Source: Candidatus Gastranaerophilales bacterium (GTDB taxonomy: Bacteria; Cyanobacteriota; Vampirovibrionia; Gastranaerophilales; Gastranaerophilaceae). From it: a stretch of DNA of 41,214 nucleotides. The notes under the pieces are model-generated. The model saw only the letters and a program-made list of their open reading frames with translations, was not told the origin of the DNA and searched no databases. Of the stretch, positions 35,601 through 41,214 are shown piece after piece (within the stretch, counting starts at the first letter, position 1; each line of letters begins with the position of its first letter). The stretch spans positions 1 to 41,214 of the forward strand of contig CALURL010000014.1 in assembly GCA_944323155.1 (NCBI GenBank), in the 5' to 3' direction. Position numbers and translations under genes: made by a program.

Positions 35601-35940
35601 TCTTTCAGTTCAAAAATTGGTCTGGGATGTACCTGATTATCTGTCATACAGCAATAAAATGAAAAATTATCTTATGACAGCAGGGAAAAGTATAAAACTC
35701 TCACTGTCAGCAGATTTACTTCTTGCAACAGAATATGCATATTCAAACCAGGTGAAAGTAGGCCTTACACTATCTAACAATGGCTCTGTACAAAATGCAA
35801 AAATTATAAATAGCAGCGGCTCTAAAGAAATAGATGACATTGTGTTACAATCTGTTAAAAATACGTTAGATGTCGTAAAACCGCCTGCTGGCGAGGTTAA
35901 AGGCTCTAATTTTAATTTGGGGCTTATAATATATTTATAA
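32608..35940 (+). CDS. Large membrane protein: DUF1822-like N-terminus, acidic repeats, TM helix, TonB-type C-terminus
   Basis: 1110 residues as called. Residues about 1-160 resemble DUF1822: NRAYINTLGAELALKYL, then DIMLPNIHIDVRVV, FIFIPKEHF and VNFLGFFEPKL. A very acidic Asn/Asp/Glu/Ser-rich region (about 215-880) holds at least six short motifs of the form S-I-S-(F/L)-(D/E)-(D/N)-I, and a small Ala/Gly-rich hydrophobic patch near 365-380. One membrane helix follows a KK pair (TIIVAAAVVAVLASASVFAF, about 892-911). The last 100 residues resemble a TonB C-terminal domain (VKVGLTLSNNGSVQNAKIIN, then DDIVLQSVKNTLD). The frame opens at 32485, but ATG 32608 has AGGGGAG 8 nt upstream. Function unknown; probably cytoplasm-to-periplasm spanning. 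Confidence 0.72.
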   Translation: MVLNQDTLIYIEDNDKIEASIAAKGFADKETQNRAYINTLGAELALKYLNSENIDIQNIYNIHSIKKILEENDISDIMLPNIHIDVRVVFDENFIFIPKEHFQYNLTPDIYIVFKLAEDLSHVNFLGFFEPKLINKNNSNDKYYFIEKEKLNSPLDLKKFIENFKGSTEQKLSEDDIQNSERIMISIIDNDVTDEEKKYLLKQLTKCAELRDRFIEYENFEVLSYRAIADDEVIKKEYTDKSATTEDIVPIAGFDENSKTEEENANSTDNLNLNTDTNLDDFLTSDLEDVPDINEINSIEASPELETPAPTDITDTLEELPAQPQAEATNTNIEASTKEETQDNTSQKTDSSSVIGDVAALGTAAALGAGTAAAAMAAGELINEVSEGIDLAKEGINLAEAGLESFTTPIDNNPQEKIISFDDIKIDDKNTDSIEENSSDTENSISFEDIQIDDNIENNTLSETKDENSISFDDIEFETPENDLAEETTNSFDPGISLDNIDISESNIEPLDTNLPDLGTESISFDNIDTSSIAAPQIDENMLPNESISFDNIELNDNNVAEFDEEEDNTNTLDFDSIEDDVQAEELTDDNIAPAETDDNNIAEFAELDSTVNSNIDNNLTSNEDNNISDFLDSSMDFNENDQETADLLNSETNANETADISEMPDENSNTAALEPQIFENETEETAEKSEGFGKNLLEGLSEDNVGDISIEDLGITDTDNSTANAQDISSNDLFAEIDDLLSDTDQSGSNTQTSETQPTEQQNDISDFQIEDLLGSDSIDDIVNQKAAQAQNTTSSTNDNSALPTDDIASLIDQVETNYIPDDAAQQADGNDTNEKLGFLFNDNENNGEGNFESFADIDSLPGADTDNMPTPPGVALYNKKSSSASSKKTIIVAAAVVAVLASASVFAFLKSKGSDSNIDNMTQNTNESEILDTAKTASTAPLPASTANETSDENVLTNAPDINSIDKKEVQKAKTSKDIKNIAKTQKPKQVNSDSYLSVQKLVWDVPDYLSYSNKMKNYLMTAGKSIKLSLSADLLLATEYAYSNQVKVGLTLSNNGSVQNAKIINSSGSKEIDDIVLQSVKNTLDVVKPPAGEVKGSNFNLGLIIYL

Positions 35941-35976
35941 ATATGTTATACTATTGACAGAACAAGGAAATAAGAA

Positions 35977-36546
35977 GTGGAATTAGCTCAAGACAAAATA
36001 GACTTAATCGAAAAAATAATAAAAAACGATAAAAAATTTGCCAATAATGAAGATTTGTATGATGATTTTTTCAATGAAACATGCAAACGCTCATTTATGA
36101 TTGTTAAAACTGTTACATCAGATGCTACATTGGAAGCCTATTTAAGGAAAATAGCAACCACTTCTATTCTTAATGTTCTAAAAAATTCAGGCAGATTAAG
36201 ACGCACCAAAAGCGGCTATATGTCGTCAGGCGAAGTTTCTCTTGAAACATTAACTCCTGATACAAGACCGGATTATTCAACTGTTAGTATTACTTATTCA
36301 ACTGCTAATATTCAGGAAACGCCCGAAGATATAGTTATAAAAAAAGAAATTTTACAAAAAGTAATTGATTCCGTTTATCTAATAAACGATTCTGAGCCGG
36401 ATAAAAAATACCTTGATTTATATATGATGCGCTATGAAAAAGGTATGACTCAAAAAGAAATCGCAGAAAATTTAGGACTTTCTCAATCAGAAATTTCAAA
36501 ACGGTTATTCAAATTAATGGAAAAAGTTAAACAAGCATTTAATTAA
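35977..36546 (+). CDS. Small sigma-70-like regulator (ECF-like)
   Basis: 189 residues starting at GTG 35977, with AAGGAA 6 nt upstream. The C-terminal part is a clear sigma region 4 helix-turn-helix: YEKGMTQKEIAENLGLSQSE followed by ISKRLFKLMEKVKQAF (about 150-188). The N-terminal part (about 20-75) has a region 2-like arrangement of helices, with TLEAYLRKIATTSILNVLKN, but lacks the well-conserved core motifs, so it is a divergent sigma factor or a sigma-derived regulator. It lies 36 bp after the DUF1822-like gene and 13 bp before the ATPase gene; co-transcription of all three is likely. Confidence 0.75.
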   Translation: MELAQDKIDLIEKIIKNDKKFANNEDLYDDFFNETCKRSFMIVKTVTSDATLEAYLRKIATTSILNVLKNSGRLRRTKSGYMSSGEVSLETLTPDTRPDYSTVSITYSTANIQETPEDIVIKKEILQKVIDSVYLINDSEPDKKYLDLYMMRYEKGMTQKEIAENLGLSQSEISKRLFKLMEKVKQAFN

Positions 36547-36559
36547 TACGGGGGTAAAA

Positions 36560-39550
36560 ATGAAATGTCCCGTATGTAAAAAAACAATTCCAGATAATAC
36601 TTTAAAATGCCCATATTGCAATACCAGAACAGGTTTGGTTTGCAAAAATTGTAATACCGTTAATTCAATATTTAGTCTCAAATGTAAAAAATGCGGTAAT
36701 GAAATTCTAAAAAAATGCCCTAACTGTTCGTCAATTAACCTTCCAGATGCAGAAAAATGTAGAAAATGCGGTTATTCCTTTATCCAGCCGTCAGTTGAAG
36801 AAATTGTAGAAGAGACGCCTGAAGAAATAAAACTAGAATACCCTGCAAATTTAATATCGCAAGAAGCGGCAAAAAATATTCTTGTAAAAGGGATATTGTC
36901 AAAAGATAAAAAAATATTTTCACTAAGCGGCGATAAAGGTATTGGAAAAACAATTGTACTAAAATCTGTAATGCATGAACTTGTAGAGAAACATTATTCT
37001 TGGCTTTACGGAAAATGTACTTCAATTACGCAACTTACAGCAGGCGGGCTAATTCAGGATATGCTTCTAAATCTTTTTAACCTGCCGAATATCTGCATAA
37101 ATAATTTACAATTTAAAAAAGATGCATCAAAATTTTTCAAGAATGAATTTCCTGAACTCACAAATAATGAAGTTTTTGATCTGTTGAATTTTCTCTATCC
37201 GCATACAGAAGGGAAATTTGAAGATATATTCGCCAACAAAACCAAAACATTTAATTGTCTATATAAAATCTTTGACAAAATCGCTCAGAATAATCAGATT
37301 ATTCTAGTTGTTGACAACTTTGATTTCATTGACGGATTTTCATTCGAATTTCTTAACCATCTGATAAAAAGGCCAAATATTTGGGCTGATTTAAAATTTT
37401 TACTAATTTATACAGATGCACGTCCGGCAAAAGGTTATTTTTATTTTCCGCAAAAAAATAATGAAAATATCTATCTTGATATTGGTATAGCGCCTCTTGA
37501 TTTCAATCAGATGGAAATCCTGACTGATGCAAAGAAAAAAAATATTGAAGGTTTTCCGGGCTTGAATAAAACCGAAAAAGTTCAAATATATAAAATCAGC
37601 AATGGTAATCCATCATACATAAACCATGCTCTTTGTTTAAAATTTGACTGCCAGCTTGCAGACCAGCCTTTTGAATTAAGTACAGATTTTAAAGGGCTTT
37701 TGGAATTCAGATTAGGACTTTTAGCACATATAAATCCGCCAGCTTATGATATTCTGCTCGGAGCAGCAATCCTTGGCGATAAAATCAATATAAACCTTTT
37801 AAAAGAAATATTTGAAGTTGATGATAAAACATTTACTGATATAATGACGTATCTTGAAAAAATGGATTACATAACCCCAATGAATGAAATATTTTACGAA
37901 TTTAGCAGCCAGCTTCTGTGGGAAACCATTTTGAAAAATGCTAAAAAAGATACAAATTATGACAAAATTAATAGAAAAATACTGAGTTCACTCACAGCTT
38001 TCACTCTTAATTCAATCTCAATACTTGCGATTATAGCCCAGAATATCAAAGAAGCATCTCTTGCATTGAACATATGGACACAAAATACCCGCCTTGCAGC
38101 ATTTATAGGAGATGTAAACTTATACGCACTTGCCCAGAAACAATCAATGGCATTAATTAATGAATTTGATGAAACAGCTACATTGAAAACTCGGTTCAAT
38201 ATATCAGAACGTCTCGGAAAACTTTTAACCAATTATAATCCAACAGAAGCAATGGATTACTTACCGGATGCTATATCAAATGCACAGAGTATAGGCGATA
38301 CACCAAAAGAAATTGAACTTTTATCATATCTATCTACCTGCTGTAGAAAAACAGGGAATTATTTCGGCGAAGTAGAGTGCGTTGATGCGGTTTTAGAAAA
38401 AGCTAATCAGGATAACAAATTAGAAATTGCTCTTTTAAAATGCTCTAAACTTTCAGCACTTTTAAATATTGGTAACTGCGGACAAATTATCAACATGATT
38501 GATACGGAAATAATGCCTATTTTTGACATATTTTTCAAGAAAAATAGGAATACAAAGCATATTTCCTTACAATTTGTTTATGAAAGCTGGTTAAAAACAT
38601 ACTTAATGCTCGCAAATGCTCTTGTTTTGCAGGGTAATGACAGATCGTTTGAAATTTTAACAATACTATTCGATATTATAGAACGCAATAATATTAAAGA
38701 TGAATTATTTATCTGCAAATGTAAATTGACTCTTGCATTTGCTGAAACCATAAAAGGGAATTACAAATCATCAGAACAAATGCTCGAAGAAGTCCTGAAA
38801 CTTTATCGTGAAAATGTTATGGATAATGAAACAATTTTACGCTGGAATTTTATTAATATAGTTAATAACTTTATGCGTAAAAGATATGACGGCATTCAGG
38901 AAGATTTATTCGAAATCGTAACATTTGCCAACAACAATGGGGATAATTTTACAAAAAATATCCTAAAAACTTTGCTTGGAAAACTATTCAAAGACAAGGA
39001 ACAGACAAAACATGCAATGGAAATATATAACGATCAAATAGCATATTTTGCAAAAGAAAAAATGGCTATAGGAGCACTTTTAACGTGGTATTTAATAGCA
39101 GAGGCAACACTGATTACAGAAGGTCCGCAAAACGCTATGGAAATCGCAGAACAGGCATTGCAAGTGGCTCAAAATCCTAAAATTGATAATTACTTCTTCG
39201 TAATTTTGTTAAAAACAATTATAATTGAATGCTGCATAACACTTTCTGACTTTGAAAGTGCAAAAATGCATCTGGATAGCGCAATAACTCTTGCCGAAAA
39301 ATTCAGCATGAATGACCTTTTGTCAAGATTATATCTCCTGCAAGGCAAATATTTGCAGGAACTTGGACTTGTAAAATCCCAACAACAAAAACTCTACATA
39401 GAAGGCTGTGCAAAAATGTATCAAAAAGCCGCAGATTTAACTGCAAAAACAAAAAATAATTATGTAAATACAAAAATTATTAAAGCCCAAAAAGTTCTAA
39501 AAACTTTCTGCCAGATAAACTGCATTCAAATAGAAGGAATTACTAAATAA
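36560..39550 (+). CDS. Zinc-ribbon / P-loop ATPase / helical-repeat (STAND-like) protein
   Basis: 996 residues. Residues 1-72 contain six CxxC pairs at Cys3/6, 17/20, 28/31, 42/45, 53/56 and 67/70, that is three consecutive zinc ribbons. A P-loop NTPase domain follows: Walker A GDKGIGKT at 124-131, Walker B-like IILVVDNFDFID near 247-258, then an arm with a winged-helix-like region (about 370-460). The remaining 500 residues are helical, TPR-like (EVECVDAVLEKANQDNKL, AMEIAEQALQVAQNP). This is the layout of STAND signalling ATPases such as MalT-like or adenylate-cyclase-associated proteins, with the effector replaced by zinc ribbons. Last gene of the trio. Ligand and target unknown. Confidence 0.75.
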   Translation: MKCPVCKKTIPDNTLKCPYCNTRTGLVCKNCNTVNSIFSLKCKKCGNEILKKCPNCSSINLPDAEKCRKCGYSFIQPSVEEIVEETPEEIKLEYPANLISQEAAKNILVKGILSKDKKIFSLSGDKGIGKTIVLKSVMHELVEKHYSWLYGKCTSITQLTAGGLIQDMLLNLFNLPNICINNLQFKKDASKFFKNEFPELTNNEVFDLLNFLYPHTEGKFEDIFANKTKTFNCLYKIFDKIAQNNQIILVVDNFDFIDGFSFEFLNHLIKRPNIWADLKFLLIYTDARPAKGYFYFPQKNNENIYLDIGIAPLDFNQMEILTDAKKKNIEGFPGLNKTEKVQIYKISNGNPSYINHALCLKFDCQLADQPFELSTDFKGLLEFRLGLLAHINPPAYDILLGAAILGDKININLLKEIFEVDDKTFTDIMTYLEKMDYITPMNEIFYEFSSQLLWETILKNAKKDTNYDKINRKILSSLTAFTLNSISILAIIAQNIKEASLALNIWTQNTRLAAFIGDVNLYALAQKQSMALINEFDETATLKTRFNISERLGKLLTNYNPTEAMDYLPDAISNAQSIGDTPKEIELLSYLSTCCRKTGNYFGEVECVDAVLEKANQDNKLEIALLKCSKLSALLNIGNCGQIINMIDTEIMPIFDIFFKKNRNTKHISLQFVYESWLKTYLMLANALVLQGNDRSFEILTILFDIIERNNIKDELFICKCKLTLAFAETIKGNYKSSEQMLEEVLKLYRENVMDNETILRWNFINIVNNFMRKRYDGIQEDLFEIVTFANNNGDNFTKNILKTLLGKLFKDKEQTKHAMEIYNDQIAYFAKEKMAIGALLTWYLIAEATLITEGPQNAMEIAEQALQVAQNPKIDNYFFVILLKTIIIECCITLSDFESAKMHLDSAITLAEKFSMNDLLSRLYLLQGKYLQELGLVKSQQQKLYIEGCAKMYQKAADLTAKTKNNYVNTKIIKAQKVLKTFCQINCIQIEGITK

Positions 39551-39574
39551 TTTATTATATAATTTGAAATTGTA

Positions 39575-39603
39575 TTGACAAAATCAAGATACAGAGTTAC
39601 AAT
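39575..39603 (+). promoter_or_regulatory. Promoter of the His/Cys-rich regulator gene
   Basis: Consensus TTGACA (39575-39580), 17-bp spacer, TACAAT (39598-39603), then GGAGGG 6-7 nt before ATG 39630. One of the best promoters in the window, indicating independent expression from the preceding ATPase gene. Confidence 0.75.
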
Positions 39604-39629
39604 TATTTGTGTAAAAAGGAGGGAATTTT

Positions 39630-39941
39630 ATGCATAATTGTAATCATGAACATTGTCATCACAATGAAGGGAATTGCGGACACGGACATTCAGAAGGCCA
39701 CTGCAATCACTCAGGCGAACATCACTGTGGCGGTCATGGAGAAGGCCATTGCCACAACGGCGAAAAACAAGGCTGCGGCTGGGGCGGTAAAAGAGACGGT
39801 GCCGGAAGAAAATGCGAAAATCCAAAAATCCCTTTTAATAGAAGATTAAATGAAGAATTAATAACAAAATTAAAAAATTATGCTTCAGAACATGGCATAA
39901 CAGAAACACAAGCACTAGAACGCGCAATAGAAAATCTTTAA
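39630..39941 (+). CDS. His/Cys-rich metal-binding-type protein with ribbon-helix-helix C-terminus
   Basis: 103 residues. The first 49 hold 14 His and 7 Cys in short alternating patterns (HNCNHEHCHHNEG, then GHGHSEGHCNH), typical of nickel, zinc or copper binding. A short basic GWGGKRDGAGRK phrase (about 50-61), of a type found before DNA-binding domains, comes next. The C-terminal 37 residues look like a ribbon-helix-helix: IPFNRRLNEELITKLKNYAS then EHGITETQALERAIENL. A metal-sensing or metal-storing DNA-binding protein is inferred. An overlapping frame from 39607 is a compositional shadow. Strong promoter and ribosome site. Confidence 0.75.
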   Translation: MHNCNHEHCHHNEGNCGHGHSEGHCNHSGEHHCGGHGEGHCHNGEKQGCGWGGKRDGAGRKCENPKIPFNRRLNEELITKLKNYASEHGITETQALERAIENL

Positions 39942-39986
39942 TATACTTTTAAATATAAAATTTTTCAATATTTTTAAAGTTTTTCG

Positions 39987-40061
39987 AATATTAGCGCAAG
40001 TACCTACGCGTAGCCCCCCCCCCACCCCAAGGGGAGAGAGTTAGAGAGAGGGGCTAATATT
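39987..40061. repeat. Inverted-repeat element with a C10 tract
   Basis: AATATTAGC at 39987-39995 is the exact complement of GCTAATATT at 40053-40061, and TAGCCCC (40011-40017) can pair with GGGGCTA (40050-40056). Inside are ten consecutive C (40014-40023), then ACCCCAAGGGG, and a purine-rich AGAGAG tract. It looks like a small non-coding mobile or structural repeat. Composition differs sharply from the AT-rich surroundings. Confidence 0.6.
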
Positions 40062-40073
40062 GTTTAACTGTAG

Positions 40074-40093
40074 GTTGGGCATACTTGCCCAAC
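40074..40093. repeat. Palindromic repeat, single copy C
   Basis: GTTGGGCATACTTGCCCAAC: the same 8-bp stem as copies A and B with a one-base change in the loop. It is preceded by CTGTAG exactly as in copy B, but there is no second unit next to it. Confidence 0.85.
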
Positions 40094-40156
40094 AAAACTG
40101 ACTCTGTTAACCTTCTCTACAAGCACGGAAAGGCTTAAGTGAGGTTTAATAAATAA

Positions 40157-40189
40157 AAAAAATCTCTCTTTAATAAAGAGAGATTTTTT
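40157..40189. terminator. Terminator after the GGGtGRT gene
   Basis: A 15-bp stem (AATCTCTCTTT core at 40161-40171 with 40175-40185, extended by A/T pairs) and a 3-nt loop. A-run and T-run on either side allow use on both strands; it lies 21 bp beyond the GGGtGRT stop on the minus strand. Confidence 0.85.
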
Positions 40190-40209
40190 ATTAGCAATTC
40201 ATATAATTA

Positions 40210-41214
40210 TTACTTATTCATTGCACCTTCAACAGCAACTGCAACAGCAACTGTAGCACCTACCATCGGATTGTTACCCATACCGATTACACCCATCATT
40301 TCTACGTGAGCAGGAACTGATGAAGATCCGGCAAATTGAGCATCTGAGTGCATTCTTCCCATAGTATCTGTCATACCGTAAGAAGCAGGGCCGGCAGCAA
40401 CGTTATCAGGGTGAAGAGTTCTGCCTGTACCACCGCCTGAAGCTACTGAGAAGTATTTTCTTCCATTTTCCCAGCACCATTTTTTGTAAGTACCAGCAAC
40501 AGGGTGTTGGAATCTTGTCGGGTTAGTTGAGTTACCTGTGATAGAAACATCAACACCTTCATGAATCATAATAGCAACACCTTCTGAAACATCGTCAGCA
40601 CCGTAACATTTTACTTTTGCTCTTTCACCATCAGAGAAAGGCTGTTCTTTAACGATTTTTAATTCGCCTGTTTTATAATCATATTTAGTTTCAACAGATG
40701 TAAAACCGTTAATTCTAGAAATAATGTATGCTGCATCTTTTCCTAACCCGTTCAAAATAACTCTCAAAGGAGTTTTTCTAACTTTGTTAGCGTTTCTAGC
40801 AATACCAATAGCACCTTCTGCAGCAGCAAAAGATTCATGTCCTGCTAAGAAACAGAAACATTGAGTTTCTTCTCTCAAAAGCATTGCAGCAAGGTTACCA
40901 TGACCAAGCCCAACTTTTCTTTGGTCGCCTACTGAACCAGGGACAGCAAATGCTTGTAAACCTTCACCAATTGCTTCAGCGGCATCTGCAGCAGTTTTTA
41001 CGCCTTTTTTAATAGCGATTGCAGCACCTAAAGTATAAGCCCAAACAGCATTTTCAAATGCAATAGGCTGAATTCCTTTTACAATAGCGTCAACATCAAT
41101 ACCTTTTGAATCACATAATTCTTTAGCTTCTTCCAAAGATTTGAAACCATATTCAGGTAAAATTTTATTCAATTTTGCTTGACGTCTATCTTGTCCTTCA
41201 AATTTTACTGTCAT
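40210..41214 (-). CDS. GGGtGRT-family protein
   Basis: 334 residues; the ATG occupies the last three bases of the window, so the coding region is complete but its promoter is not visible. The name-giving motif is present in FSVASGGGTGRTLHPDNVAA (about 256-275), followed by GPASYGMTDTMGRMHSDAQF and the C-terminal GMGNNPMVGATVAVAVAVE. The N-terminal part includes KVGLGHGNLAAMLLREETQC with CFCFLAGHESFAAAEG. The family is widespread in anaerobes; function is unknown. From memory it is often beside an iron-sulfur scaffold (NifU-like) gene, which cannot be checked here because the upstream side is outside the window. Confidence 0.9.
   Translation of the reverse strand: MTVKFEGQDRRQAKLNKILPEYGFKSLEEAKELCDSKGIDVDAIVKGIQPIAFENAVWAYTLGAAIAIKKGVKTAADAAEAIGEGLQAFAVPGSVGDQRKVGLGHGNLAAMLLREETQCFCFLAGHESFAAAEGAIGIARNANKVRKTPLRVILNGLGKDAAYIISRINGFTSVETKYDYKTGELKIVKEQPFSDGERAKVKCYGADDVSEGVAIMIHEGVDVSITGNSTNPTRFQHPVAGTYKKWCWENGRKYFSVASGGGTGRTLHPDNVAAGPASYGMTDTMGRMHSDAQFAGSSSVPAHVEMMGVIGMGNNPMVGATVAVAVAVEGAMNK

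Noticed and set aside
39607-39849. Alternative open frame overlapping the His/Cys-rich gene
   Set aside because: It reads the His/Cys-rich repeats in another frame, giving an Ala/Thr-rich composition. The ribosome site GGAGGG and the RHH domain fit the frame from 39630.

Overview
The window is low-GC DNA from a diderm bacterium. It carries an LptB/LptF-type lipopolysaccharide export pair, a TonB-ExbB-ExbD-ExbD energiser, flagellar-type export genes, a type IV prepilin-like protein and NAD-dependent ligase. A protein with an apparent DUF1822 domain (a largely cyanobacterial family), export genes without photosynthesis genes, and many small lineage-specific proteins suggest a non-photosynthetic cyanobacterial relative (Vampirovibrionia/Melainabacteria, perhaps Gastranaerophilales). 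That placement is inference from gene content; no rRNA gene is present. I see no tRNA, rRNA, CRISPR array, transposase or prophage.

Layout. 1-4.4 kb: tail of an unknown gene, trpS, a structured gap, then lptB, an lptF/G permease and an exported NAGPA-type glycosidase in one tight operon. 4.4-9.1 kb (minus strand): small unknown gene, SIMPL protein, membrane protein, ligA, speB. 9.2-14.7 kb: mixed housekeeping genes (fixCX, rsmD, HU, SpoIID/LytB) with small unknown genes. 14.8-19.3 kb: two related exported proteins, then tonB-exbB-exbD-exbD. 20.4-24.1 kb: ftsH overlapping a pair encoding the two subunits of a corrinoid iron-sulfur protein, without CODH/ACS catalytic subunits nearby. 24.2-28.2 kb (minus strand): a FliM/FliN fusion followed by fliO, fliP, a C-terminally extended fliQ, a secretin-N-like exported protein and fliR. 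This block is bracketed by inverted copies of a palindromic repeat doublet. 28.5-30.8 kb: a 763-residue protein joining a type IV prepilin N-terminus, YadA-like head repeats and a Peptidase_S74 intramolecular chaperone. 30.9-32.4 kb: hemW and a small membrane protein. 32.6-39.6 kb: three co-directional genes, namely a DUF1822-like/acidic-repeat/TonB-C transmembrane protein, a small sigma-70-like factor, and a zinc-ribbon P-loop helical-repeat protein. 39.6-41.2 kb: a His/Cys-rich ribbon-helix-helix protein, a repeat-rich gap, and a GGGtGRT-family gene starting exactly at the window edge.

The most notable points are the three-gene 32.6-39.6 kb locus, the pilin/YadA/S74 fusion, the orphan corrinoid protein pair, a strong internal start inside the FliM/FliN fusion, the iron-sulfur-type cysteine pattern in TrpS, the repeat doublets around the export operon, and recurrent -10 boxes 6-9 nt before start codons that suggest leaderless transcripts.
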